Positions 35,401 through 44,669 of a stretch of 64,000 bases of DNA are shown piece by piece. Position numbers and translations under genes: made by a program. The DNA is from Drosophila pseudoobscura (lineage: Eukaryota > Arthropoda > Insecta > Diptera > Drosophilidae). How positions within the stretch are numbered: position 1 is the first letter of the stretch; each line of letters begins with the position of its first letter. The stretch is from contig NC_046680.1 in NCBI RefSeq assembly GCF_009870125.1, positions 19,425,501 to 19,489,500 of the forward strand, given 5' to 3'. The notes beneath the pieces were generated by a model. The model made no database searches. It was not told the origin of the DNA and saw only the letters and a list, made by a program, of their open reading frames with translations.

Positions 35401-38400
35401 AGCTCTAAGCTGGGGTTGGGGCTGACGCTGGCGTCCGTACTCCAATCCAATCCAATCCGATCGGTGTCTAGTCGCCGTCCCCCTGCCCGTCCCCCTGCCC
35501 TCTCTGCGGACCACCATTCCGCACCCGTAATGAGCTGCGTGTTTTTAATGGCCGCACAAATGAATTTATTAAGCACTTTTACACAATTTCATTGTAAAAG
35601 AGACGCGTGCCAGTGCCGGGACTCGATTGAAATTGTCGCAAAACAGTTATGAATTATTTATGTGGCAGACAGTGGACGGCAGGGAGGGGAGGGAGTTGGG
35701 TTGGTGAGTGCATGGATCATGCAGCATGGAGTGTGGCATGTGGATTGCCGGCCGACGATAATCTATGACACCTTGCGATCGGTTGTTCAGCTGCATCTGC
35801 ATACGGAATCGGACTCGGTGTCGGGAGTCGCCTAAAGGCGCCCAACTTTCTCCAGGGGGATGGCAGCAGATCAATGTACTTGGTGCCACCAGTCCCTGCC
35901 CAATCCACTCCCCTGCCATCTTTCGGGTATGGCCAGAGGGAATAACGGAGTACGGTCCGGTTCGGCGGGGCCTTATAATTTGATCGAATCGATTTTTGGG
36001 CAAACAGAGCTCGCTCTGAAAAAACAAAGCACGCTTAATGCCCTTTTAAATCTTTTGTTATATTACAACAAGATCTAGACAATTCTGGCTGCTGCCGCAG
36101 GCAAAGGTACACAAAAATGTATCTGAAAGAACAGCAGCAGCGGCAGCAGCAGCAGCAACAATGGTAAAAAGATACGAACCACCAGAAGAAGAAGAAGAAG
36201 AAGAAGAAGAGCCAGCAATCCAGATGGTCTCTTCTCTCTGGCTCTGGCTCTGGCTCTGCCTCTTGGGTTTTGGTTTTGGTTTCGGTTTCGGGCCATGAGT
36301 TAAAAATCTTTTCCACGAAATGAAAATACACACATACAAAGAGGACGGACAGGGAGAGAGAGAGAGAGAGAGAGAGGGGAGAGAGGGCCACAAAACGTGA
36401 GCGAGGCAGCAGCACCAGCAGCAACAACAAAAACTGTTAAGCGCGCAGAACCGGCTGAGCGAGTCGGGTCTTGTGGCTGGATCTGGGGTCTTTCTTGAGG
36501 CTGCAACACACACATAAAGAGAGGGAGAGAGAGAGAGGGGCGAGCGAACGTCAAGAACGTTTTGCGTCTAGGCCAAAAGATAGACAGAAAGAGAGGTGGA
36601 GAGGTAGAGAAGTAGAAGGAAAACCTCACGAGTCCAAAAGTCAAATCGCAGATGGAAAAACCAAAAGAATCGATTATGCAGTGCTTTCCTTCTTCTCCTC
36701 CGTTTCCATTTCCATCTCAATCTTGTGCTGTGGCTGCCACTGGGGCGCTGAAGTGGGGGAAAGAGCAGAGTTAACAAAAAACAATATTTAGAAAGTCAGC
36801 AAAGTCGTCGGCGATGTGAAGCTTGGAATGCGGTTGCCTATTAATCAGTACGTCAGCTGTGGCTGTGCGGCACGAAGAGGCAGGGCAGGGAAGGGGCTGT
36901 GGCAAGGGAGCTGGGCGGCCACGAAGGGCATTGCTGATGGCTTGGCATACAAATCGATAAGCAAATATAGACACACACACACGCACACACACACACACAC
37001 AGATACTACTCTCAGAACGTGCTGCTGCTGTGTGCGTTGATTAATCTCGCTGACGAGTTTGTTGCCTAAGTCTTTTGTTTTAATGAGCACATCATGAATT
37101 ATGACTTTGATTTGTGCTGCGGCTACGGCTACGGCTACGGCTCCAGCTACGAGTCCCTTCCCCCGTCGACCATCACTCATTAGGGGCTGCCACACTCTTG
37201 GCCTTAGCCTAAGGATTACAAATTAGCCTTTTTTACGCGGACTCTCTGATGCTGTGACTGAGTGGCTAAGACTCACTCTGAGGCGGGCGTGTCGCTGCCC
37301 GGCCAAGAGAAAAATCGCATATGCCCCGCTCATTTCACGAGAAACCCCAGTCCCCAGTCCCCAGTCCGCAGCCCCCAATCCCCAATCCCCAGTCCGCAGT
37401 CCCCAGTTCGAGCCAAAGTCAACGTTTTGCCTGGCAGGGGCACCGCGGCCTCTGCCAATGCTGTCGTGGCTTACGTTTCAGGCCTCGAAACATGAAAAAC
37501 TCTGCTGATAAATTGTGCGCGATAAAGCCCGGCTCGGCGTGGCTTGAAAAGGGTTTCGTGATGTCGGGCTCGGCCTGAGAAATGGAGGCGGTGGCGCAGA
37601 CTGAGGGGCGGCGGCGGGGGGAGGGCAGAACTGCTGCCCAACGGCATTGGGGAGCATCATCATTCTCCAGCGACAAAAAGAGCTGAAACAAAGCTGAAGA
37701 ATTTGTACGAAAATTTTTGCGCTTCGATTGCCACAGCCGCTTTTGATCAGTGTCCAGCGACAAAGTCGAGGTCCCAGTCGTGGCCTCACCTTCGTCTTGC
37801 TCCGTGCGCTCCGTGCGCCCTGCCCCCTCCTCTGGGGCCCCCCCTTTGCCCTCTGGGAGCCGTCTGCCGCCGGGTGGAATGCATGGGACGCATATCTGGG
37901 GGCATTTAACTTTTTCTTCCCATCGGAGCGGAATTTCTCCCGTTTCTGTTTCTGGCGACAGAAATATTTTTGTGCCATTCGTTCGGTTTCATAATTGTGT
38001 GTTTCTTCGGATATTTGTTCAAAGGAAATCAATAAACGAAATGTGGAGATGCCGCCACATGTTGCAGCGGCCATTTTGCTGGATCCACGGATAATTAGCT
38101 GGCGGGTCCGACGGCTCTGACGGGTGGGTGGCTGCCTGGCCTATGATGATGTTGCGGCTGCGGCTGCTGCTGCTGCTGCACTATGTGGGCTGCCACCAGG
38201 TGGGTGTCTAACTTCGACTCATGGCACACTTTTGCGGCCCACACGATGAGTGGCGGTCGACCCACGTAGCCCTTTCCAAAGAATCTCTCGGTGTGCATAT
38301 GAAATTGTATCTATCGGATGCAAATCAATGGAGTCGTCCCCGAAGATGTTCGACTACGCGAGCGGCTAAAACAGGTCGCTGACTAATGATAACAGAGCGT

Positions 38401-41400
38401 CTCGGTGCCCGGAATGGAACGGAACGGAACGGAGCGGGGCCGAGAGACTGCGTGGGCCGCTAATTATTAAAAACGCCAACTGGCTTCGACTCTGACTCTG
38501 ACTCTGACTCTGAGGTTGAGGCTGCGGCTGAGGCAGAGACGGAGGCTGGTATTGGGATTGAGACTAAGACTGAGACGGAGGCTGAGACTGAGACTGAAAC
38601 TATGGATGCTGGGGCGCCCACTTGTTTCGCTTTTGTTGGTGTATGTATGCCTCATTTTATTGCTTCCGAGCATACAACAAACAAAAGACTCGAGCAACAA
38701 ACTTCTCCTCTTCTCTTTGGACCAGCTCGGAGCTATTTCCGTTTACAATTCGAAGCGAAATTAATTTCCCAACTCAACACCTCCGCAGCCATCGGACATT
38801 GTGGGATAATTAGACAGTTTAGGGTCACTCCGGCTGGACCCTTCCATTAGTTACTCCCACTTGAGCACTCGCACAGCCGAAACTACAACGTTTTCCCTTT
38901 TGTCAACTTTCTTTTGCAGTCTGCATCGGCACCAAGTCCCGCCTCTCTTCTCCCTCGAACCGGGAGCACCACTACCGGAATCTGCGCGACCGCTACACAA
39001 ACTGCACCTACGTGGACGGCAACCTGGAGCTGACGTGGCTGCAGGACCCCAACCTGGACCTCAGCTTCCTCGACAGCATCCGCGAGGTGACCGGCTACAT
39101 TCTGATCAGCCACGTGGATGTCACCAAGGTGGTGTTTCCAAAGTAAGTTCACACCCAGACCCGGGATCCAGACAGAGGCTGACCTCTGAGTGTTATTTCC
39201 TTGCAGACTGCAGATCATTCGCGGACGGACGCTGTTCAGCCTGGCCGTGGAGGAAGAGAAGTACGCCCTGTTCGCCATATACTCGAAAATGTACACCCTG
39301 GAGATGCCCGAGCTGCGGGACATCCTGCAGGGAGGGGTGGGCTTCTTCAACAACTTCAACCTCTGCCACACGCGCACCATTGTGTGGCGCGAGATCCTCA
39401 CCGGCAGCACCGAGAACTTCAACTACACGTACAACTTCACGGCCCCGGAGCGCGAGTGCCCCAAGTGCCACGAGAAGTGCGGCAGCGGGCCCTGCTGGGG
39501 CGAGGGCGCCCACAACTGCCAGAAGTTCAGCAAGATCAACTGTGCCCCTCAGTGCGCGCAGGGACGCTGCTACGGCCGCGGGCCCCGGGAGTGCTGCCAC
39601 CTATTCTGCGCCGGAGGCTGCACGGGCCCCACGCAGAAGGACTGCATCGCGTGCAAGAACTTCTTCGATGAGGGCGTCTGCAAGGAGGAGTGCCCGCCCA
39701 TGCGCAAGTACAACCCCACCAGCTACATCCTCGAGACGAATCCCGAGGGCAAGTATGCCTACGGAGCCACCTGCGTGAAGGAGTGCCCCGGCCACCTGCT
39801 GAAGGACAATGGGGCCTGTGTGCGCAGCTGTCCCTCGGACAAAATGGCCAAGGAGGGCGATTGCGTTCCCTGCAACGGGCCCTGCCCCAAGACCTGCCCC
39901 GGCGTGGAAACCGTCAACTCTGGCAACATTGAATCGCTGCGCAACTGCACCGTGATCGACGGCAACATCCGCATCCTTGACCAGACCTTCTACGGCTATC
40001 AGGACGTGTACGTGAACTACACGATGGGTCCGCGCTACATCCCGCTGGATCCTGAGCGGCTGGAGGTCTTCTCGACGGTCAAGGAGATCACGGGCTATCT
40101 CAACATCGAGGGTAATTTCTCGGGCTTCCGGAATCTGTCCTACTTCCGCAACCTGGAGATCATCCACGGCCGCCAGCTGATGGAGAGTCTCTTCGCTGCG
40201 CTCTCGATTGTCAAGTCCTCGCTCCACAGCCTGGAGATGCGCAACCTCAAGAAGATCAGCTCCGGCAGCGTGGTCATCCAGCACAACCGCAACCTCTGCT
40301 ACGTGGGCGACATCCGGTGGAACGCTGTCCAGAAGACGGCCGACCAGAAGCAGTGGATCAACGAAAACCTCAACGCCGCCGAGTGCCGTAAGTAAACGCT
40401 GTGCAATCCAATCCCACAGCCATCTAATCCAAATTCCACATCTAATCCTCTCCAGGCAAGGCTGGCTTGGTCTGCTCGGACCAGTGCAACGAGGACGGCT
40501 GCTGGGGATCGGGCACGGATCAGTGTCTCAACTGCAAGAACTTCAACTACAATGGCACCTGCATCGCCGACTGCCGCAACATCACCAAGTGAGTCGAACC
40601 CTCAATCCCGAAGAGACCTTTCCATACTAAGCCGTTTTCCTCCTCTCTCTCTCCCTCTCTCTTGTAGTGCCTACCAGTTCGACACGAAGACCTGCAAGAT
40701 GTGTCATCCGGAGTGCCGCACCTGCTCAGGACCAGGGGCCGATCACTGCGACGACTGTGTCCATGTGAGGGACGAGCAGCACTGCGTGTCCGAGTGCCCC
40801 GAGGAGAAGTACAGCGAGAATGGGGTGTGCCGCAGGTGCCACGAGACCTGCGAGGGATGCACTGGGCCGAAGGACACGATCGGACTGGGCGGCTGCAAGA
40901 CCTGCAACCTGGCGATCATCAACAACGATGCCACCGTCGAGCGCTGTCTGCTGAAGGACGACAAGTGCCCCGACGGCTACTACTGGGAGTACGTCCATCC
41001 GCAAGAACAGGGCTCCCTCAAGCCGCTGGCCGGGAAGGCCGTCTGCAGGAAGTGCCACCCTCGCTGCGAGCTCTGCAGCAACTACGGCTTCCACGAGCAG
41101 GTGTGCTCCAAGTGCGTGGGCTACAAGCGACGCGAGCAGTGCGAGGACGAATGTCCCGCCGACCACTACACGGACGAGAACAAGCGCGAGTGCTTCGAGT
41201 GCCACCCAGAGTGCAAGGGCTGCACCGGCCCTGGCTCTGACGACTGCATCGCCTGCCGCAACTTCAAGCTCTTCGCCTTCCATGACGCCAGCACCTACGA
41301 GAACTCCACGCTGTTCAACTGCACCTCAAAGTGCCCGCCAGACTTCCGGCACGTTAACTACCAATCGCTGCAGATCGGACCTTTCTGCGCCTCCAGCCCG

Positions 41401-43125
41401 CCGAGGGGAGGCAAGCTGAACGCAAACCTGGACGTGAACATGATCGCCATCATCACCAGTGCTGTGCTCATCCCAACCATCTGCATCCTCTCTGTGGTCA
41501 CGTACATCTGTCGTCAGAAGCAGAAGGCCAAGAAGGAGACGGCCAAGATGACGATGGCCCTGTCCGGCTGCGAGGACTCTGAGCCGCTGCGCCCCTCCAA
41601 CATTGGCGCCAATCTCTGCAAGCTGCGCATCGTCAAGGACGCTGAGCTGCGAAAGGGCGGTGTCTTGGGCATGGGCGCTTTCGGCCGGGTGTTCAAGGGC
41701 GTCTGGGTGCCTGAGGGTGAGAACGTGAAGATCCCAGTGGCCATCAAGGAACTGCTGAAGTCGTCGGGCGCCGAGTCCAGCGAGGAGTTCCTGCGCGAGG
41801 CCTACATCATGGCCTCAGTGGAGCATGGCAACCTCCTGAAGCTGCTGGCCGTCTGCATGTCCTCCCAGATGATGCTGATCACGCAGCTGATGCCGCTGGG
41901 CTGCCTGCTGGACTACGTGCGCAACAACCGCGACAAGATCGGCTCCAAGGCCCTGCTCAACTGGTCCACACAGATCGCCAAGGGCATGTCCTACCTGGAG
42001 GAGAAGCGGCTCGTGCATCGCGACCTGGCGGCACGCAACGTTCTGGTGCAAACCCCCTCGCTGGTCAAGATCACCGACTTTGGGCTGGCCAAGCTGCTGA
42101 GCAGCGACTCCAATGAGTACAAAGCGGCTGGCGGCAAGATGCCCATAAAGTGGCTAGCCCTGGAGTGCATCCGGAACCGCGTCTTCACCAGCAAGTCGGA
42201 CGTGTGGGCCTTCGGTGTGACCATCTGGGAGCTGCTCACATTTGGTCAGCGGCCGCACGAGAACATACCTGCCAAGGACATCCCCGACCTCATCGAGGTG
42301 GGTCTGAAGCTGGAGCAGCCGGAAATCTGCTCGCTGGACATCTACTGCACCCTTCTCTCCTGCTGGCACCTCGATGCGGCCATGCGGCCGACCTTCAAGC
42401 AGCTGATGACGGTCTTCGCGGAGTTTGCCCGCGATCCAGGCCGCTATTTGGCCATCCCCGGTGACAAGTTCACCCGCCTGCCCGCTTACACCAGCCAAGA
42501 CGAAAAGGATCTCATACGCAAGCTGGCTCCCACCTCGGATGGCTCTGAGCCCATGGTTGAGGCGGACGACTATCTGCAGCCCAAGGCGGCGCCGGGTCCC
42601 AGCCATCGCACGGACGGCACTGACGAAATTCCCAAGCTAAATCGCTACTGCAAGGATCCCAGCAACAAGAACTCCAACGGTGGCATCGGCGGTGACGATG
42701 AAACCGACTCGAGTGCCCGTGAGGTGGGCGTGGGCAATCTGCGCCTCGACCTGCCCGTCGACGAGGACGATTACCTGATGCCCACGTGCCAGGGCGCTGG
42801 CCCCAATAATAATAACAACCACATCAATCCCAATCACAACGTGGCCGGCGCGGGCACCACCGCTGGCTACATGGATCTCATCGGAGTGCCCGTCAGCGTG
42901 GACAACCCCGAGTATCTGCTGAATGCGCAGGCCCTGAATGTTGGGGAGGCGCCCATACCCACGCAAACCATCGGCATCCCTGTGTTGGGAGTACCTGGCA
43001 CGCTGGATGTGAAGATTCCGATACCGGGCAGCGAGCCGACCAGCTCCGACCACGAGTATTACAACGACACCCAGCGGGAGATGCAGCCGCTGCATCGGAA
43101 CCGCAACACCGAGACCAGGGTGTAG
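9144..43125 (+). CDS. Egfr: Egfr, epidermal growth factor receptor tyrosine kinase (gene-level entry)
   Basis: There are two predicted proteins. Exon 1a (9144-9270) plus 38920-39142, 39207-40387, 40456-40588 and 40668-43125 gives 4122 nt, 1373 residues. Exon 1b (30735-31059) with the same common exons gives 4320 nt, 1439 residues. All junctions are GT/AG and phase-compatible. The product is a type I membrane receptor with signal peptide, L1, furin-like Cys-rich, L2 and further Cys-rich regions, one transmembrane helix (about 813-835 of the short form), a tyrosine kinase (about 880-1140) and a long tyrosine-bearing tail. In flies it binds Spitz, Gurken, Vein and Keren and signals through Drk/Sos/Ras. 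The 29.6-kb first intron hosts two minus-strand protease genes. The sizes are close to the melanogaster isoforms as I remember them. Confidence 0.97.
9658..9686. repeat. (GCAGC)n tandem repeat
   Basis: Five consecutive five-base units with flanking partial copies, within the Egfr intron. Confidence 0.7.
10084..10150 (+). mobile_element. Probable DINE-1/INE-1-like (Helitron) fragment
   Basis: TATACCCTTTGATGAGGGTA followed by TGATGATTTTG resembles the short stem and following segment of Drosophila DINE-1 elements, which have TATACCCTTGCAGAGGGTAT then AT-rich sequence ending in TTTTG. Only a short, decayed piece is recognisable. Chance similarity cannot be excluded. Confidence 0.4.
10313..10337. 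repeat. (CA)n microsatellite
   Basis: About twelve CA units, directly preceded by a TC run. Confidence 0.9.
13627..13658. repeat. (GTCACC)n hexamer repeat
   Basis: About five consecutive units in the Egfr intron. Confidence 0.8.
14467..14487. repeat. Poly-C tract (21 bases)
   Basis: Uninterrupted cytosines; the G-rich complement could form a quadruplex, and the length in the assembly may be unreliable. Confidence 0.9.
16416..16449. repeat. (GTACGA)n hexamer repeat
   Basis: Five to six units, the first slightly diverged. Confidence 0.8.
17391..17421. repeat. (CT)n tract
   Basis: About fifteen CT units (GA on the other strand). Such tracts can bind GAGA factor. Confidence 0.85.
19220..19307. 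repeat. (TGTATC)n degenerate hexamer array
   Basis: Three clusters of TGTATC units are interrupted by short unique sequence. The same hexamer recurs near 13960, 28070, 28905 and 47755. Confidence 0.7.
21234..21328. promoter_or_regulatory. Cluster of three CTCF-like motifs (candidate insulator)
   Basis: Three matches lie within 95 bp: 21234-21247 (reverse complement CCACCAGAGGGCGG, fitting the vertebrate consensus CCASYAGRKGGCR), 21286-21296 (TAGATGGCGTG) and 21317-21328 (CAGAGGGCGCTG). The last two fit the AGRKGGC core reported for fly CTCF. The cluster sits 50 bp past the stop codon of the first nested protease gene. Binding is inferred, not shown. Confidence 0.45.
21381..22428 (-). CDS. 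Secreted trypsin-like serine protease (nested in Egfr intron, copy 1)
   Basis: The four exons are 22428-22209, 22151-22106, 22021-21843 and 21784-21381: 849 nt, 282 residues, all junctions GT/AG and in phase. MKIAVAGFGILACLILELKQ is a signal peptide. The S1 fold follows: mature start IAGG, RFVLTAAHC (catalytic His), HDIGLLRL (Asp), TGWGM and GDTCSGDSGGP (Ser). The residue six before the Ser is Asp, so the S1 pocket is trypsin-like. The activation site is odd: the residue before IAGG is Tyr, not Arg or Lys. There is no CLIP domain. The exon phases match the neighbour at 23009-24112, so the two are tandem duplicates. It resembles the numerous small fly S1 proteases (CG302xx type) but I cannot assign a name. 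The physiological substrate is unknown. Confidence 0.9.
22449..22490 (-). promoter_or_regulatory. Predicted TATA/initiator promoter of nested protease 1
   Basis: On the minus strand a TATATTA-like box lies about 32 bases upstream of GCCATTAGTT (22458-22449), an initiator-like element that is repeated identically upstream of protease 2. The predicted 5' UTR is about 27 nt. Confidence 0.4.
22500..23008 (-). other. Spacer between nested protease genes
   Basis: About 500 bp without coding signal. It should contain the 3' UTR of protease 2 and upstream sequence of protease 1. No other feature is seen. Confidence 0.4.
23009..24112 (-). CDS. Secreted trypsin-fold serine protease (nested in Egfr intron, copy 2)
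   Basis: The four exons are 24112-23854, 23783-23741, 23680-23529 and 23469-23009: 915 nt, 304 residues, phases identical to copy 1. A signal peptide (MVSLHIKIAAAGLALLSSF) precedes a propeptide ending SYPR and the mature start ILGG, so activation looks tryptic. The catalytic residues are all present: RYVLTAAHC (His), LTDDIALFRL (Asp) and TYTCSGDSGGP (Ser). The S1-pocket residue (chymotrypsin 189) is Tyr where trypsins have Asp, so the substrate preference should not be classic trypsin-like. The C-terminus runs about 20 residues past the usual final helix, ending in a Pro/Arg-rich tail (PPAPNHRQWPKRP). No CLIP domain. Name and role unknown. Confidence 0.9.
24120..24155 (-). promoter_or_regulatory. 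Predicted promoter of nested protease 2
   Basis: The minus strand carries GCCATTAGTT (24129-24120), the same initiator-like decamer as protease 1, with an AATAAAAG TATA-like element roughly 25-30 bases upstream. The predicted leader is only about 14 nt. Confidence 0.35.
24946..25135 (+). mobile_element. DINE-1/INE-1-like (Helitron) fragment
   Basis: GTATACCCTGGCAGAGGGTC begins a run of features in the expected order: a GACCCTATAAAGTACATATAT segment near 25001-25021, then GCTGATCAGCA, then AAATCGGATGACTACATAGTATATAA. These match, with decay, the core of Drosophila DINE-1 elements (stem, CCCATAAAGTATATATATTC, TTGATCAGCA and the AAATCGGACCACTATA segment). No coding sequence remains. Confidence 0.65.
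25301..25334. repeat. (GCCAAGCT)n tandem repeat
   Basis: Four perfect eight-base units plus a partial copy. Confidence 0.85.
27794..27821. repeat. (GCATC)n tandem repeat
   Basis: Five consecutive units. Confidence 0.8.
29813..29848 (+). promoter_or_regulatory. Egfr: Inr plus DPE core promoter for Egfr exon 1b
   Basis: TCAGTC at 29813-29818 is a perfect fly initiator (TCAKTY). Taking A 29815 as +1, AGACGCG begins exactly at +28 (29842), matching the DPE consensus RGWYV. The strict Inr-DPE spacing and the position about 900 bp upstream of the exon 1b ATG support it as the second Egfr promoter. A second TCAGTC lies at 29806-29811 but lacks a spaced DPE. Confidence 0.5.
29815..30734 (+). other. 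Egfr: Predicted 5' leader of Egfr exon 1b
   Basis: This CG-rich sequence with several short upstream ORFs (for example ATG near 29858) runs into the exon 1b start without an obvious intervening acceptor. The 248-codon minus-strand ORF over 29409-30155 is Arg/Thr-rich and is read as a shadow. Confidence 0.4.
30735..31059 (+). CDS. Egfr: Egfr alternative first coding exon 1b
   Basis: ATG at 30735 starts a 108-codon exon. An Arg/Lys n-region is followed by a strong hydrophobic core (LCLPLLLLLLAHCVCVW, then PASAA), a signal peptide. A basic Asp/Arg-rich segment (NQDLDRDRDRYVYR) and a Gly/Ser/Asn-rich linker ending NEFVKGK come next. The donor is A before GTAAGTC, phase 1; joining 38920 gives I-C-I-G-T. 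This matches the long-leader Egfr isoform of D. melanogaster. The linker is presumably disordered. Confidence 0.93.
31060..38919 (+). other. Egfr: Egfr intron between exon 1b and the common exons
   Basis: About 7.9 kb with GA/CT microsatellites (33845, 35310 and 36354), CA/TG runs (33302 and 36970) and CAG/CTG-rich stretches. No supported gene. The longest ORF, 402 codons on the minus strand (35576-34368), is made of Leu/Ser/Arg/Thr low-complexity sequence. Confidence 0.5.
36354..36375. repeat. (GA)n tract
   Basis: About eleven GA units; a potential GAGA-factor binding platform. Similar shorter tracts are at 33845-33860 and 35310-35355. Confidence 0.8.
38920..39142 (+). CDS. Egfr: Egfr common exon 2 (start of L1 domain)
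   Basis: The acceptor CTTTTGCAG ends at 38919. The exon completes the split codon from either leader exon and encodes CIGTKSRLS, then NLRDRYTNCTYVDGNLEL and EVTGYILISHVDV, the first part of the receptor L1 ligand-binding domain. The donor is AA before GTAAGT (phase 2). Confidence 0.95.
39207..40387 (+). CDS. Egfr: Egfr common exon 3 (L1, furin-like Cys-rich, L2)
   Basis: Residues 117-511 of the short form. It opens LQIIRGRTLFSLAVEEEKYA (end of L1), continues with the cysteine-rich furin-like block (PKCHEKC, CCHLFCAGGCTGPTQKDC, CKNFFDEGVCKEECPP) and the second L domain (VFSTVKEITGYLNIEG, FRNLSYFRNLEIIHGRQL). Several NxT/S sequons are present. The CR1 block normally contains the dimerisation arm. 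Ends phase 1 at GTAAGT. Confidence 0.97.
40456..40588 (+). CDS. Egfr: Egfr common exon 4 (second Cys-rich region)
   Basis: Residues 512-554. It encodes CSDQCNEDGCWGSGTDQC and CKNFNYNGTCIADC, the beginning of the second furin-like region. Both splice sites are canonical (CTCCAG before, GTGAGT after) and the phases fit exons 3 and 5. Confidence 0.93.
40668..43125 (+). CDS. Egfr: Egfr common last coding exon (Cys-rich, TM, kinase, tail)
   Basis: Residues 555-1373. Fly-type extended Cys-rich repeats lead to the transmembrane segment (MIAIITSAVLIPTICILSVV, about 813-835) and a basic stop-transfer CRQKQKAKK. The kinase shows the glycine loop LGMGAFGRV (888-896), VAIK with Lys 915, HRDLAARN with Asp 1007 and DFG with Asp 1025. 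The tail carries YLQP, YLMP, YMDL and NPEYLL, likely phosphotyrosine docking sites, and ends HRNRNTETRV. One substitution is notable: EHGN at 940-943, where I recall EHVN in melanogaster. Confidence 0.97.
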
Positions 43126-43187
43126 CCGATCCCACTGCCAGAACGGAATATCAATTCTTGCCACAATACCCAAGTGCCTTTTGAAGT

Positions 43188-43219
43188 CAACGCCAACGCC
43201 AACGCCAACGCCAACGCCA
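43188..43219. repeat. Egfr: (CCAACG)n hexamer repeat in the Egfr 3' UTR
   Basis: Five near-perfect units about 60 nt past the stop codon. Confidence 0.85.
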
Positions 43220-44167
43220 TGCGGATGCACGGGCACGTGCCTTTGAATGCTGTTATCATAGATAGAACCCATTCGCCTGTATAAACCAGGGCCCAAACCC
43301 AACCCAACCCTAGGATATGTGTGTACATTACTACCGATATTACTCCATAGTGTACTTAGCCCGCGCCCCTGCCCCACTCTAGTGTATAGCTTTGTGTATA
43401 CTCGTACTTCTCTATCCTAACCCTAGCCACTAGTTGAGTAGTCAGCAGGGATCGTCGTCGCGGTCCTGCGCTTGTAGATTGTATGTAATTACGAGAACAA
43501 AACACCGATAGTGCATTTCTTAGACGCCTCCGCCACGGCGGACTCTCGAATGGTCCGCGCGGAGGGCGCACACTAAGCTAAACTTATCTCTAGTTCATCC
43601 GGCGGACTGTCGCAGATGCATTAATAACTTCTTATCGTGAATAGTTACTTATAGTTAGTCGTTAGCCTCTAGCGCCTATTTTCGAACTGTGATATATATT
43701 GTAGGCATTATCTAAGGACTTGTAACACCATGAACAAACCGAACGACTCAAACCAATCAAAAATTATATAGAAAGCACTAAAAATTAATTGTACATACAG
43801 ATCTATGCAATTTAGGTCTAGTTTCAAATCCCATTCGATATCAAGAAAGTTTGACAAACCAATCCCTAGAGTGCCATGCGTCGATCGATGCGATTCTCCT
43901 AAAGATTTCGAATATTTGTTTGGCACCGCAGACAGCTGTCTCTGTAACGTAACTAGTGTAAGCGCGCGCATAGGCGATATGTTACCGATCAAAGATATAC
44001 ATATGTACATACATATTTTTGTATGTATTAACATTTCCCACATAAAAATACAACCGTATAATTACTTGCATACGTTCTTCTTATACACAGATTGTAGATT
44101 TGCCAAGTGCAGCTTATGCATAATGAATATGTTACTTTAATTTAATTAGTTTATCTATACATCTACA

Positions 44168-44190
44168 AATAAACAAAAATATAAAATAAA
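44168..44190 (+). terminator. Egfr: Egfr polyadenylation signals (two AATAAA)
   Basis: Tandem hexamers at 44168-44173 and 44185-44190 close the long A/T-rich 3' UTR. Confidence 0.6.
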
Positions 44191-44205
44191 ATCATTTTTG
44201 AATAT

Positions 44206-44669
44206 ACATAAATGCACTTAAATTCTCATCATCAAATTTACGGAAACAATCCACATCAATCAAGAAGCGATTTTGGTTTCCTATCTTCGAAAATATCTTC
44301 TTGGACCAGACAAAATTTGAGTTCTGCATTACTCTCTTTTTTCCTTGTTTAACGTAATTTGGAAGCAATTTACAGCCTCTTTGCTTTCTTTTAATCCTTT
44401 TTAAGTACTTTGACGATATTTTGTACTTACCTCAATTTAATTTCATAGCCTACTTTTCATCAAACCAATTCAAACCAGCCCAAAAGTAGGCAGGTATTGT
44501 CGAAGCAACACATTTGGCCTGCAGCCCAAGGGTATGCTAGTATATTTTTTAGAACGAAATTGTACACGACGTTTCCTTTTGCGGTATGGTCACACTGTGG
44601 TATGCACGAGAGCGCGCTTTCATTTGAATTTAAATGGACGTCACAAATATTCCGCCAAAGCATGAACAC
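44206..44669. other. Convergent Egfr-twz intergenic gap
   Basis: No credible ORF. It contains a motif 6/motif 1 pair (44539-44597), unexpected between two 3' ends and listed separately. Confidence 0.5.
44539..44597 (+). promoter_or_regulatory. Orphan motif 6 + motif 1 promoter pair
   Basis: AGTATATTT (44539-44547) matches the motif 6 core RGTATWTTT, and TGGTCACACTG (44587-44597) is an exact motif 1. The order and orientation are those of a plus-strand housekeeping promoter, similar to the pair upstream of the trihelix gene. Transcription from it would run antisense into the twz 3' UTR. Confidence 0.45.

Larger units (their letters stand above)
43126..44205 (+). other. Egfr: Egfr 3' UTR
   Basis: Noncoding, increasingly A/T-rich, with a CCAACG hexamer repeat near its start. 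Two AATAAA signals lie at 44168-44173 and 44185-44190, predicting cleavage at about 44190-44210. Confidence 0.65.

Noticed and set aside
38861..39778. 305-codon plus-strand ORF overlapping Egfr common exons
   Set aside because: Wrong-frame shadow of the Egfr exons: Arg/Ser/Ala-rich and crossing an intron.
39601..40284. Long minus-strand ORFs within Egfr (for example 39601-40284 and 42637-43377)
   Set aside because: Antisense shadows caused by high third-position GC in Egfr exons.
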